In this document: positions 22,110 to 34,460 of the stretch, in pieces
How the letters are laid out: each line of letters starts with the position of its first letter
Position numbering within the stretch: position 1 is the stretch's first letter
Translations under genes and position numbers: made by a program
Assembly: GCF_001632365.1 (NCBI RefSeq)
Contig: NW_024468532.1
Span: 379,623 to 443,622 of the forward strand
Direction: 5' to 3'
Source of the DNA: Laetiporus sulphureus 93-53
Taxonomy: Eukaryota > Basidiomycota > Agaricomycetes > Polyporales > Laetiporaceae
DNA length: 64,000 nucleotides
Notes under the pieces: model-generated
What the model was told of the DNA's origin: nothing
What the model saw: the letters and a program-made list of their open reading frames with translations, nothing else
Databases searched by the model: none

Positions 22110-24112
22110 ATGAATCCCACCAATCCTACCGGCATCTCCTCCTCTGGAAGCGAATCAGACCCATCTGGAAACCTGGCTCATATTTATAACAGTTTGGCGC
22201 AGCTGTCTCGGGCTTTCAGCAGCGCTACACCACCGCAAAATCTCGCTGCTCCATTCACCGCTCATGCCGCCATTCCAGCAATGTCCCAGACAAGTGCCTT
22301 CTTGCCACCGTTTGCGGCTGCCTCCCTCTCTCAAGCGAACCCTGTACAGCAGAGTAGTCTCTCTAGGATAGTTGGAACAGGCGCATCGGCCCCCCAGGCG
22401 AATGCTTTGTTGGCTCAGTTGATCACGCTACTGGCACCGCAGACGAATGTCGCACCTTTACCTGCACCCGATATTAATCCAGCGATGCAGGCATTGGTGG
22501 ACATGTTAAAGATGAGCACCCCAGTCGGGAGTTTTCCTGACGACCAAATGCGCCTTGTGCAAGCACTACACGAGAGCGAGAGTAAGGGCCAGACTTATCG
22601 GCAAGCACTGGAGGCTTTGAATGGAGTGAGCATGCTTTCCTCACCGACATCTGTCTACTGCTAAATTTGTCTCAGGTCAACAACCATTCTGCAGCGATGT
22701 GGAAGGACTACTATTTGGATCACGCAAAGCGCATCGAGAGGCTGATCGCGAACTTGCGTGCCAGCAACGCTGAGGAGAAATGGCCCACGTCTAGCACCTT
22801 ATCAAGGTCCACAGGGCAGTCTGCGCATCTTTATGCGTCCTCATCTTCATCACCCGTAGATTACGTGCAAAGAAGTCCGTATCCTTCTCCATCTCGTTCT
22901 AACGTATCGTCGTCGTCGGTCCGGCCCACAGAGGCAGAGCTTCCACGGCAAAATACATCGAACCGACGTGCTCATCCTTCATCATCGCGAAATATAAAGA
23001 CAGGCACCTCATCTCGGCAACAAACTAGGATGTCGACTAGGGCACAAGACGACGAGGACCAGGGAGCCTTAGGTTCCAGGAAGACAGCCCGCCAGAAGAA
23101 ACAGCGTGGCTCTATTTCAAGTTCATCAACGAGGGTTAATCTCCCGCGCTGGCCTTCGAGATCACCGACACCGCCGGAAGAAGTTATCGCCAACGTCACA
23201 GGACAGAATCTATACACTATAAAGGATAAGGATTTTTTCGTCAAGTTACTGCAGTGGGAACTGGGGAAGAATCCCGAGCTGCAGCGTGAATCATTGTGTA
23301 AGCTGCTGGCAGTAAAGGTGGGAGGGAATAGCACACATCGATTTTTCTGCTTACACGCAAACAGGTTCCGCATCATTCATTGGCTTCGTGGTCATCTTAT
23401 TGGCATCGCAATAAAAACATCGTTGATAAGGTCTTAAATGCTGCGAAGTCTCTCCCTGAACCCTCCTCATCAGAAAATGACACAAATACTTCCCAGTCAG
23501 TTCTGTCGCTTCAGGAGAGCATTGACGAGGAGTCAGACATAGAACTACTTGAGTCGGAGACAGATCCACCTACGGACGAAGATGTTCAACACATGGGCTC
23601 TTCAGGAGATCTGGTCAGAAAGGCGGACTTGCGTGTGCTTGCAAAATATATAGTCGCTAGGCCTGATTGGGATGATCTCACTCGGTCAGATAGGTTCGCG
23701 CCTTATGTTGCAAAGGTGAGAGGCACCATAGTTTGCACTGGCTTCTGATCAGAATCTGAGACAAATGGGTTCAGTATCCCAAGCGGTCGTTTGAGGCTTA
23801 TGCCCAAATTTACGACAGGAAAAAATCAGGGTATACATCGTCCGATTCGTATGGATTGCTCGACGCTGAATTTGTCCTTGTGCAGAGATAAATCGCCTAG
23901 TGAAGAAGTATAAACGCAAGGCACACGTGAAACAGGCGGAAGAAGCTAGTGGCGGCGCGAGTGGAAGTCCATCGCTAGCGCCAGCACAGGATGCTCAGAC
24001 ATCGCATACCATCCCAGAAAAGCGCAAAGCCGAGCTCAACACGCTTCCTCCCTTTATCGATCTGCTCGAAGAAAAGCGCCAGCGAGTAGAACTGTCAGGC
24101 GGTAGTCCTTGA
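22110..24112 (+). CDS. Putative DNA-binding protein with three Myb/SANT-like repeats
   Basis: Not a protein I can name. An N-terminal Ser/Pro/Ala-rich region (22110-22500) leads into a helix and, after an intron, HSAAMWKDYYLDHAKRIERL. A basic Ser/Arg-rich linker follows (22750-23180). A second unit has FFVKLLQWELGKNPELQR and, across an intron, HHSLASWSSYWHRNKNIVDK. An acidic linker precedes a third unit (ADLRVLAKYIVARPDWDDL, then FEAYAQIYDRKKSEI). Each unit has helices ending in H/R-S-x3-W/Y-x2-Y/W-W/Y, like the third helix of Rap1- or SANT-type Myb folds. The basic C-terminus (VKKYKRKAH; EKRKAELN) may be a nuclear signal. About five exons, about 580 residues. The DNA-binding role is inference from fold-like pattern. 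Confidence 0.65.
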
Positions 24113-24460
24113 TGGATCCTTGCATGACGGCTTTGTGTCAGTCAAAGTATTACGTTTTATCATTTATATCGGAGCGCTTGCACATCAACTTTGCTTTCAT
24201 ACACGAACCGTGATCCGCTGATCACGCCTTCCTACGGACATGTAAGAATAACTTGCTTTTCTAGGTGTATGCTATGTTTGTAGGGACTAGGCTGAAATAT
24301 ATGATGATCTTGATTTACGGACTTCTCGAAGGTGAGGTGAGCACGTGCTGGATCGATACCGCCAGGTATATGTATGAGGCCAACGCCTTGTTAGCACCAG
24401 CACCGTCTCTACCATCCTCCCTGAACTATACAACCTCACTAACACGTCTCCCTATCTGAC
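24113..24460. other. Intergenic region, no gene seen
   Basis: Between the Myb-like gene and GDI on the same strand. It holds presumed 3' UTR and the GDI promoter. No clear TATA or repeat. Confidence 0.4.
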
Positions 24461-26131
24461 ATGGATGAAGAGTATGATGTACCAACGGTTCTATTTCTCT
24501 CCGTGACATCCGCGTGGTGACACATTCGTGCCGGCAGGTCGTCGTTCTCGGTACTGGTCTGACCGAATGTATACTCTCCGGTCTGCTATCCGTCGAGGGC
24601 AAGAAGGTCCTCCACATGGACAGGAATGACTATTATGGTGGAGACAGTGCGAGTTTGAACTTGACACAGGTATATCACCCAGCACCGGTCGAGAAACACT
24701 GCTAACGCATCAATTGCTTCCAGCTATACCGCCAGTTCAGGCCGGATCAGGCCATTCCCGCTGAGCTTGGGCGCGACCGGGACTACGCCGTCGACCTCAT
24801 CCCCAAGTTCATCATCGCCTCGGGAGAACTGACACGTATCCTCGTGCACACCGACGTGACCCGGTACCTCGAGTTCAAGCAGATCGCGGGCAGCTTCGTC
24901 TACCGCGATGGCAAGATCTCGAAGGTGCCGAGTACGGAGATGGAGGCGGTCAGGAGTCCGCTGATGGGCCTCTTTGAGAAGCGGAGGGCGAAGAAGTTCT
25001 TCGAGTTCCTGCAGAACTGGAAGGACGACGACCCTGCCACGCACCAAGGTATGCGCGTGATACTGATCTTACTATCGCATACTGATGCTGACATCTGCAC
25101 AGGTATTGACCTTGACAAGGATACCATGAATATTGTTTACGAGAAGTTCGGTCTTGAACCTGGTACCCAGGACTTCATCGGTCACGCCATGGCCCTCTAT
25201 CTAGATGATGAGTAGGTACATGAGGTATATTCTGCGTTCCATTGCTGACGTGTTTTCTGCCAGCTACAAGACCAAGATTGCTCGGCCTACATATGACCGG
25301 ATCGTGCTGTACACATCGTCCATGGCGCGATACGGCAAGTCTCCCTATATCTACCCTCTCTATGGTCTCGGAGAGTTGCCTCAATCCTTCGCTCGTCTGA
25401 GTGCAATCTACGGCGGCACTTACATGCTAGACAAGCCGATCGATGAGATCGTCACCGACGCCGATGGCAAGTTTGTCGGCGTCAGGAGTGGTAACGAAAC
25501 CGTGAAGGCGAAGCAAGTCATCGGCGACCCCAGCTACTTCGGTGTGGGCCAGTCCGCGCAGGCTGGCAAAGTCAGGGTCACGGAGGAGGGCAAGGTCATC
25601 CGCGCGATCTGCTTCCTCAAGCACCCGATCCCTGGTACAGACGATTCAGACAGCGTGCAGATCATTATACCCCAGAACCAGGTCGGCCGACGGAACGGTA
25701 CGCTGATTCGATCCTAGCGATAATAGCAACTTCTTATATCCCTGCAGATATCTACATTGCGATGGTTTCCTCGACGCACAACGTTTGCGCCAAGGACGTC
25801 TACGTTGCTATTGTCAGCACCATCGTGGAGACAGACAAGCCAGAGGAAGAGATTGTTCCGGGTCTCCAACTCCTTGGTCCCATCTACGACAAGTAAGTTC
25901 GACGTGATTTGCCTGCTTATCACGTTCTGATCAACATCTTTTAGGTTTGTCTCCGTATCAACCCTTCACAAGCCTACATCGTCTGGCGAAGACGATCAGA
26001 TCTTCATCACTCGCTCTTACGATGCTACTTCGCACTTCGAGACCGTGGTCGATGACGTCCACAACGTGTGGAAGCGCGTCGTGGGCAAGGAACTCGTTCT
26101 CAAGAAGCGCGAGGTTGAGTACGAGGCATAG
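24461..26131 (+). CDS. GDI1: Rab GDP-dissociation inhibitor
   Basis: GDI extracts GDP-bound prenylated Rab GTPases from membranes and recycles them; essential in yeast. Exon 1 (24461-24478) encodes only MDEEYD. It is joined to [20 protein letters not shown] (the FAD-like GxGxxE fold of the GDI/REP family), then [20 protein letters not shown]. Next are [43 protein letters not shown], and [16 protein letters not shown]. Then [18 protein letters not shown], and [20 protein letters not shown] with the Rab-binding and mobile-effector regions. The C-terminal domain includes [15 protein letters not shown] and ends EVEYEA at 26131. Six introns are visible; about 445 residues, the family size. REP/CHM is excluded by the compact length and close GDI match. 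Confidence 0.97.
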
Positions 26132-26537
26132 ACCTGTTGTCAAGGTTTATTCGCTCCAGTCTGTTTTCATATCTTGGTCATAGGAAATCCGTGTACGATG
26201 TTCCCTGGATTTAGTTGAACGAAGCTCCGTACAATGACTTTTAATGCCAACGTATTTTCTGCCTTTATGGCCTTGCTTCTGCGCAGATGGAAGTTGTGAT
26301 ATGTATGCATCAGGTTGAACGTTTGAGCCATGATGCATGGGTGCTCGTCGTGAGCGTCGAGACCCCGCGTCACGGGTGGAACGCGTCCCGTGGTAGACGC
26401 CCATGCCTCACCGGTGGAGTGACCCTACGCAATTCATCTCTGGCCACCATGACTCTCCGCGATTAGTCCAAAAACCCGTTCGACGTGTAATCTAGAGGTA
26501 TCATACTATCACGCCGTGATCGCCCACTGTGCGCAGC
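26132..26537. other. Intergenic region between GDI1 and RAV1
   Basis: No gene. It contains a small inverted repeat CACGGG/CCCGTG (about 26372-26394). It should include the GDI1 3' UTR and the RAV1 promoter. Confidence 0.4.
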
Positions 26538-29500
26538 ATGCTCGAGCTATTACAGGCTTTCACAGGCTACCCGACCACCGGTCTTCAGTTTCTCGTCTTG
26601 CAGAGCGAGACGCTCCTGGTAAGCGGAGTATCGATTATCTGCTAGCAGACGCTCATTCACGTTTGTATTTTAGCTATATCCTTACTCTGACTGTATCATC
26701 ATCCTGAATGCACGCACTCTTACGTTCTTGCGCGCCCTGGCGTTTCGGGAGGCTTTCCCCGGCACACGGCATTCTAATGATTCTATACGATGTCTTGCCA
26801 TCGATCCTGGAATGAAGCTCGTGCGCCGTTTCTAAAATAATGCCTTGTACTTACTCCGATAATCTTTGACGGCTTGCGCGTAGGTGGTTGCGTCGATGGG
26901 GTCACGGATCGCTACCTGGACTCTGTCCAACACAGGGTCGTCCCAGCCACAGAACTCTTGGCGGCTGCATGCGACGTTGCTTGTTTCAGAGGATCAGGAA
27001 GTGACCGCTCTGGATTGCAAATCCGGTACGCCGCATCGTCTCAGATATTTGGCACATCTGACATGCAGCAGGTCTGCTCGCTGTCAGCACGCGCGCCAGT
27101 TTGTCCGTCTATACACTAATTCTAGAGAACGACCTGCCAACTTGGTCATGCAAGTGGACATATAGGTACGCAAATTTATACAATGTCAAGAAATAAGGCG
27201 TGATTGACGGACGGGTAGCGCGAAATGCCCAATCTGCGTGCGTTTTTCGCCATCCCTCATGTACATTGCTGCAATATCATTGGTAGGAGCATTATATAAC
27301 TTCAAGAGAAGCTTGCTGATTGTGTACGCGCCGCAGCATGACAATACTGTCCGCCTCCATTCGACGACCTCTGGCCGCCTCACACAAGCCATACCCCATC
27401 CCCGTCCTGTGACGGACATCCATTGGCGGCAGCCGACACCTACACACTCCCATGCACATGGCCATAGTGATGACCCAATTCTGTACACAACAACGGCCGA
27501 TGGGACGTTGCGTATCTTTCTTCCTGTGCTGGATGAGCCTCAGCGCGTCCAACTGCATGCTGCCCTTGATGCTGCGAGTGCAGTGCCTTTCTCGTCCTCA
27601 CTGGATGCCGATGTGGCAATCACGACGAGCGCGGTGTTCCCACTTGAGAGAGGTGCTGTGCTGAGCGCATTGAAGGGTGCCAGCGGGGAGACTGCGAAGG
27701 AAGATGGACGGAGCAGAAGAGTGAGAGAGATCGCCGAAGAAGGTTGGGACTTATTTCTGCGTGTGCTTGCAGATGGGTCACTTGTCGTGCAAGCGGTTGC
27801 AGTGAGTCTTATCCACCTGTCTGCCACCAGGTTTTTACTGTATACCATCTGTGATGATCACTCACTATATGCGCATGTCATCCCATAGAACATCGACCGT
27901 CGTCCACCGACACTTCTGAGGCATTTCACACTCCTACAGTCCGCACCAGGTCTTTTACCCTCCCCGCCGCCATCGCATCTCTACGTACTTTCCTTACAAC
28001 CCTATTCTGCCCCCGTCTCTGAGGCCTCCTCCAAATCGACTGCCGTCTCTACCCCGACAAATTCTTCTTCCACTACCCCCAACGAACTGATCCTCATCGC
28101 TTCCCCACCCCTTGCCTCCTATTCTCTCGCTCCGATTCCATTCTTTGATGCGCGTGCGGATGGGCTCACGCCCATCTCACGTGCTGCAGATCAAGAAAGA
28201 GAAGTGGATGTCGACGTAGGTGGTGCTTCTTTCAGCACTAGCATGCGACGAAGAGAAGTTTTGCGATTTGTCAGAACACCGGAGGGGGAAGGTGTTGCGG
28301 CAGTATGGGCTGATGGAGGCGGCGAAACATGTCGCGTGACCCACCATGGGCGACGTTTGGAGCCTAGGGGAAAATGGATCCCAGAGTCGGAGGATAGCAA
28401 GGGCAAGGTGGAAAGAGTAGCCGTGCTCGACGAGGGTGCGTACATGGGTCGTTTGTATTCCGCGCAATCTTTGAACGTGCGTTGCCTTGCTGCCTTCAGG
28501 CAGGTGTTTTGTCACATATTCGTGCCTGTCCGAGTCCGACACACGAAGGGGTGTTCTCACCCTACATACTTCTCCACCCGCAATGTTAACTGTTCCTCCA
28601 TTGACCTCGCTCTTCTGTCTTCCGCTGCAGAGCACCCCTTTGGCCATCCCTTCCTCCTCCGCTGTCACTCCACCACTTGCTCTTGTTGGCATCACTGCGG
28701 CACAAACTATTCTCGTGGTCTCTGTCGCCTACGCTCCTGAGCCGCGGCTATCGTTGTTCTCGGAGAGTTCTCTCCCCATATCATCGTCTGCGCGACTGAT
28801 ATCGCCAGTCGACCCAATGGCATGGAGTGGAACATTTGCCGGTGCGGCGAGTAACGAACCCCACGATGTTCTACTAAGTGTGTCCGAGGAGGGTGAGTTG
28901 GCGTTTTGGGTACCAGAGGCTGCCATGGGTCGCTGTGCAAACGGCAAAACAAACGGTACGAATGGTCGCGTCAATGGGAGTGGGGCCACAACGCCATCAC
29001 ACTGGCATTGTACGGGCCGAGTGAGGACGGGAAGGAAAGGCATGAGCAAGGCGGCATGTAGCTCGGCGAAAAAGTCTGTGCTAGGTATGTGCGCTTCAAT
29101 GGTTTTGTAGGAGCGTATGGCTCTGTTCGAACATACGATACTGACAGTACCTAAAAGTTGTGCCTGGACCTGAAGGCGAGGAGCTGACAATCTGGGACTC
29201 AAAAATATCCGAATTTTCTTCTGGCTTAGAGTATCGTGAGGTGCTCAGGTACGCCTCGTTCAATTCATGTTGGGCGGGCCCTAAAAAGAATGTAATAGCT
29301 CTTCCGACCCAATCAACGACCTTGACTGGACCGCAACACCTGACTCTCAATCAATCCTTGCCATCGGTTTTGCCCATCGAGTTGAGCTTTTGTGCCAGCA
29401 ACGCATGACGTACTTCGATGAAACACCTGCGTGGGGCCGTTGTTGGACAGTCGACGTTGGCAGGTATGAACGGTTTTTCATCTTGCACCGTTAATGGCCG

Positions 29501-31836
29501 AACATCACTAAGCAGTGAAATTCAACAGATTGTTCCCTCATCCAATCAGTGACTCCATATGGCTGACTAGAGGTTCGCTACTTGTCGGATCGGGTCATAT
29601 ACTATGTCTTTTCGGTCAGCCGAAGTCTCCGCCAAGCGAAACGCAGAGGCCGGAGAGCCTATTCGAGCACGTGGCTCGAGAGAATGGCCCTCTGTTTGAA
29701 TACCATCCTCAGATGATACTACAATGCTTGCTTTGGGGTGCGCGGACTCTAAGATGTAAAGCTTCAGGAAACTAACAAGCGCAATGCAGAGAAAATCGAG
29801 CTTGTCAAAAAGATCATCATAAATCTGGCGAAGAATCTTGAAAACGGTCGGGATGTCGTACATTGGAAAGGCGTCCCACTGGATGAATTCTTCCGGAAGG
29901 ACGAGGTAGTCAAAGCAGTGCGTATGTGGTGAGCCACTGCTGATCTCCTTAAGCCAATCATATGCGTTCGCAGATACATGTGCCGCGACGATCCCGGTAC
30001 AACGTGTTGTTCAGTGTTCCAGAGGTTAAGGATGAGTGAGTAAAATGTCACTTGTTCGGTTAGTTGTCCTGAATGTTCAATGCAGAAACGATGAGGATCA
30101 GTTCTCCCGCTCGCTGGTTGAAAAAGTCATGGAGAACCTCGGAGAACAGCCGTTGCCCAATTTGACGCCAAACGAGCAGGCATCGCTTCTCGTGTTGATA
30201 CAGGCTACTTTAGAGGTAAGCTAGATCTTCCCGACACTAAAACATCTCTAATGCAATTCAGATCGAAGAACAACGTCGCGCGCTCGACGCGAACGGCCTG
30301 CGTTATCTTATTTCCATGCGGGTATTTTACATCACTCGTCACCGCATGTCCACACCTGGTACTCCGGCATCCATCCGCAGTGGTACCGTTAGCAAGCGCA
30401 TTCTCCCGCGCGAACGCCTTCGGTATCGCGATATCATCTGGGCCTTTCACAGCGAAAGCCAGGAGCTCTTGCTGTCGACGTCTATGTCCGCATGCGGTGG
30501 CAAGATGACTTGGTCCGACGCGCGCGCTCTGGGCGTATTCTTATGGATGCGTTCTGCAGAGTCCATGGTACGCAGCATGAAATACCGCAATCGACGTGTT
30601 CCTAGTAGCTTACGGCCACTTGCTTCAGAAATCTCACATGGAAGTGCTGGCTCGCAATCAATACATGGCAGGGGACAACCGCGATCCCACGGCATGCAGT
30701 CTTTTCTATTTCGCTTTGGGCAAGTCCAAACTTGTTCATGGTCTATGGCGTCAGGCCGCGTGGCATAAGGAGCAGGCACAGATGCTCAAGTTCCTAAGCA
30801 ACGACTTCACCCAGCCTCGATGGCGTACGGCTGCTTTGAAGAACGCCTTTGCGCTTTTAAGCAAGCGTCGTTTCGGTAGGTTCTGATTTTCTGTGCTGAC
30901 GAGCACGTGTCTCAATCAAAGCTCAGAATACGCCGCTGCCTTCTTCCTTTTGGGAAACAGCTTAAAGGACGCGGTGAACGTGTGTATCAGGAATCTCTCA
31001 GATTTCCAGCTGGCGGTCGCATTGGCACGCGTAATCGAACAGGGAAATCATGGCCCTGTACTCAAGGAAATCCTAGAAAACACAGTCGTACCTTTGGCTT
31101 TCCAAGACGGGAATCGCTGGCTGGCTAGCTGGGCTTTCTGGCTATTGCATCGGCGAGATCTTGCTGTACGGATACTGGTGGTATGTTCTTCCTTGCACAC
31201 ACATCCAATATATGTCAAACGGTCCTCTATAGACGCCGCTGGAGGACATCGCAGCCGTATTGGAGGTGCAGATTCCCGAGATCGGCGAGCCTCACTACGA
31301 TGATCCCAGCCTGGCACTGCTCTTCTCTCAGCTGAAATCGCGAACGCTTCAGACAGCCAAGGGCACGAGCGAAATATCGGGGCGCACGGAGTTCAACTTT
31401 GTGCTCCAAATCGCACGCGTCTTCTGCAGAATGGGTGCGTAGCAAGTGTCGATGCCGGATGTAAACTGAAACGTTCCACGTAGGCTGCCACGTCCTGGCT
31501 CTCGACCTCGTCCGTACATGGTCCTTCGAGCGACCGTCCACCATTACCCATGACGGGCCGCTCGCGCGGCCGCCCAGCCCGGTCTCCACGCGGTTCGCAC
31601 TGGAGCCCGCCCTTCGCCGGCGTTCGTCCATCTTCATCGATATGGACCCCGTCAGCGCGCCGCCCACGCGCAAACCGTCGCCCGAGCGCAAGGCTGTTCC
31701 TCCGTTAAAGCCACTCGAAGAAGAGCTCCGGGAAGAGCCGGATCTCATTGCGCGCAAGGCGGGCCTGGGCAGCTTGATGAAGTCTGCGAAGCAGGATGTG
31801 CAGGTGCCGGAGTTCGATATGAATGCTTTCTTTTGA
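26538..31836 (+). CDS. RAV1: Rav1/DMXL-like subunit of the RAVE V-ATPase assembly complex
   Basis: Rav1 is the scaffold of RAVE, which promotes reassembly of V1 and Vo sectors of the vacuolar proton pump. Exon 1 starts MLELLQAFTGYPTTGLQFLV (26538). The N-terminal half forms WD40 propellers (IRCLAIDPGMKL; VVASMGSRIATWTLSN; HDNTVRLHSTTSGRLTQAIP; VTDIHWRQP; ILYTTTADGTLRIFLPVLD). The middle has the Rav1p C domain: DLDWTATPDSQSILAIGFAH, MTYFDETPAWGRCWTVDV, SIWLTRGSLLVGSG. The helical C-terminal part has MTWSDARALGVFLWMRSAES, LEVLARNQYM-type, DPTACSLFYFALGKSKLVHG, AAFFLLGNSLKDAVNVC and NRWLASWAFWLLHRRDLAVR. It ends PEFDMNAFF at TGA 31834-31836. About 1,400 residues with roughly 15 introns. RAVE partners are not in this window. 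Confidence 0.93.
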
Positions 31837-32231
31837 TCCGGGTATTTTAACGCAGAGAGCAATGAGGGTGAGGGTCACGTTTTCGCGTGGTAATTATTCT
31901 ATCAGTTTGCATGTTCGACTGGAGCAATGTGCACAAGTACCTTTTCGCAGGAATTGGACTGATGAGAAATGCGCAGAAGGCGGCAGTCGGTTCGATTGCT
32001 ACTGCAGTGTCGAAAGTTGCAGTTTAACCTTTGTCACTAGTAGTTTAAGGCGATCATCACTATGGCGGATTAAAGCACCAAGCTCAAAGCATGCATGAGC
32101 TTCATCGCACATTGCTCCGCGGTGCAAACATGGTAAGCTATGACGAATAAAGATATACATTCCTCCGTTGTCATATATGGGATCTGTGGATATGGCAGCC
32201 GAGAGCCCTGGTATACACTGGCATGTTACAG
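31837..32231. other. Convergent intergenic region, no gene seen
   Basis: RAV1 and the carrier gene run towards each other. The gap holds both 3' UTRs. No supported ORF or repeat. Confidence 0.4.
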
Positions 32232-33661
32232 TTAGAAGTACTTGTCCATCAGCTTTTTTGACGCTTCGACGCCCAGCTGCGGGTGTCGTCAGCGAGATGG
32301 TAAGATCATTTGTGGCACAAGTACTCACGAAGGTTGCAGCGTTTGCGGGGAACGCCTGCAGAGGTAAGGAATTTTCAGTGGTAAATCAGCGTAATAGGAC
32401 ACGATACGTACTCTCGCCATCGCGGGCCCCAGACCCTTCCAGAGAGCGCCAACACCGTCCACCGCAATCGTCTTGCGAGCGCAGTCCATGAAGCCTGAAT
32501 AGGTTCCCGTCGGCGCTGACTGAATCCTCGACTTCAACACCTGCGATACAAATAGCGCTCAGTTTGATGTCCGCATGTCTTGCTACAATGCTAGATACGT
32601 ACATCAGGAGGGATGGCGATAGACCACATCGCGATGCCGGCCATGCCGCCCGCCACGATGATCGAGCCTAGGTGCAGCTCAGAGGGAGAATGGCCGGCAG
32701 GAGTGAGAGCCTTTTTCGTGAGCTCATATGCCGCGAAATATCTGATGTTGAGCAGCGACATCAACGAATGCACTTCCCGTGAAGAAAGAAAACATACGCG
32801 GCACTTCCAGGTCCATCGCGCGCGACAGTCGCCGCTGACCCGCGGAACACACTCCGGACACCTCCTTCCTTGTACAGGTGTTTCACCACGTCAAACACGC
32901 CGCTGTATTGTTGGCCGCCTTGGCCTTGCCCTTGTACCTGAATGCTCCGCACGGTCAATGCTTCTTGGCACGCGACGTCAGATCAAAGCTGAGGAGCACC
33001 TGCAAGAGAACCTTGGCACGCTCCACTGGAGCAGTGACGAGTGTCGTGGGTATCGCAGAGAGGAACCCAGCGGTGGCAAGCTCGGCTATAGAGAGTTCTT
33101 TACTGGCACGGTTGGGCGTCACGGAGAGGATGAGTGCTTTTGACATGTCGTATGCCTACAACAGCGTATTTAGAGGGACCACATGCATGCATTCGCGTAC
33201 GACATACCCAGAAGGAGACTGCGAAGATGGGTGTCACTCCGAGTAAAGGGGGGACGACACCGCGGTATAGTCTTTACGACGCGTTAGATGGGCAGATGGT
33301 TTCGGAGGGTTCCAATGCTCACCCAGTGGGCCCATCGCGCGCCACGGTCTTCCTCACCACATCAACTGCACCGGTGTAAGTCCCAGGGGCGGCCGTCTGC
33401 AACCGCGTCTTGGTGAGGTCGAACGGATGACCTGTGCACAGAATTCCAGTGGATTACCCGACGCAACACGCGATGTAACTGACCGACAAGCACCGCAGCG
33501 ATACCTCCAAAGCCTCCCGCAAGGAACGACTTGATCGACTCCGTCGTGGACGTAGGGGAAGCCGTCGCGAGATGCGCCTCTTCGGCAGACGATGCGTCGC
33601 TCTGAGCAGGGGCCTGTTGTCGGCGTCAGCAGCCTCCATGACATCCGGAAGCACTCACCAT
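32232..33661 (-). CDS. CRC1: Mitochondrial carrier, carnitine/acylcarnitine type
   Basis: Inner-membrane transporter expected to exchange acylcarnitine for carnitine so that acetyl or fatty-acyl units enter the matrix. Three mitochondrial carrier repeats are visible: KSFLAGGFGGIAAVLVGHPF with DLTKTRLQ; SIAELATAGFLSAIPTTLVT with APVERAKVLLQVQ; LGSIIVAGGMAGIAMWSIAI with PPDVLKSRIQ. Each has the P-x-D/E-x2-K/R signature. VGHPFDLTKTRLQT and the VTAPVERAKVLLQ motif in repeat 2 are typical of the CAC/Crc1 branch, although the ornithine and other basic carriers are close. It ends EASKKLMDKYF at TAA 32232-32234. About 300 residues, five or six introns. The start codon (33659-33661) is followed at once by an intron, so exon 1 codes for Met only. 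Confidence 0.88.
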
Positions 33662-34460
33662 GGTAGTCAGAGGCAAAGAGGAGGCCGTGCGGATGCAGAA
33701 GGATGCCCGACGGAAATACACCTGGAGAGGAAGCAAGAGATCTGCGCGAGGATATTTGGTTATAACGCTCTCGGCCAAGGCGCGCGCGGTCGCCCGTGTT
33801 TACCGGGAAATCTAATCTGATAACTTTGCGGGGAACCCCTCCGCAAATTGCGGGGGTCTCCTTCCGCGATGTGGCCTCCGCCTTTGCAGCCTCCATACAC
33901 ACGCTCATCGTTCGCCGTGGCACCTGACCGCACACGTCCACGACGAGCCAGCTTTCTGATAGAGCAGAAGAATCATAGAATGAGCCCGTGCTCCTCTTTG
34001 GCAAGAAGTAGGGCGTCGGGAGTCGGGATAAGTTGCAGCCGGTCAGTACACAATTACGGGAGTCTGTTCAGGCCTTCTTCTTCATGAATGGCGACGAAAA
34101 CTAGCCATATCACGCTTGAGTTCGTCGTTTGATACTACATAAATCCAAGGACGTGCAAGACATCGTTACCAACGCCGGAGCGTCATAAGCGAAGCTGGGC
34201 ACCGGTACTGACAAACGCTGGACAGGAGATTGAGTCAAGGGACGTGATCGGGGCTCACTTGGCGGGTGTGGGGAAACAACCTCGAATGCGGGGAAGACGG
34301 GACATACACTGACCATCCTGGTTCATATTATAGTACATCAAATACATCCTACACTATATTACCTTGCCCATGTTCAATACAATCCGCCCTATACCTCGCA
34401 ATCGCGGTATGTCTAAGCATAAATACCCATGGTGTCCCTCTCGCATCGTACCTACCATCA
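33662..34460. other. 0.8-kb intergenic region: carrier promoter
   Basis: No supported gene. A long minus-strand ORF at 33354-34004 overlaps the carrier in another frame and has no plausible composition. Near 33841-33853 is the CCG-N7-CGG inverted element described separately. The left part is carrier promoter and the right part is the 3' flank of the FAS1 gene. Confidence 0.45.
33841..33853. promoter_or_regulatory. CCGCAAATTGCGG inverted repeat upstream of the carrier gene
   Basis: A 13-bp inverted repeat with a single central base, CCG-N7-CGG, lies about 180 bp upstream of the carrier ATG and is flanked by more C/G runs. Spaced CGG triplets are the typical target of Zn2Cys6 regulators. In ascomycetes carnitine-shuttle genes are controlled by such factors; applying this here is inference. 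Confidence 0.4.

Noticed and set aside
26350..26420. Inverted CACGGG/CCCGTG as a terminator or RNA gene
   Set aside because: The stem is only 6 bp with a 10-nt loop in GC-rich DNA. Hairpin terminators are not used by RNA polymerase II genes.
33354..34004. 216-codon minus-strand ORF over the carrier start
   Set aside because: It overlaps carrier exons in a different frame, has no domain, and its composition fits a shadow ORF.
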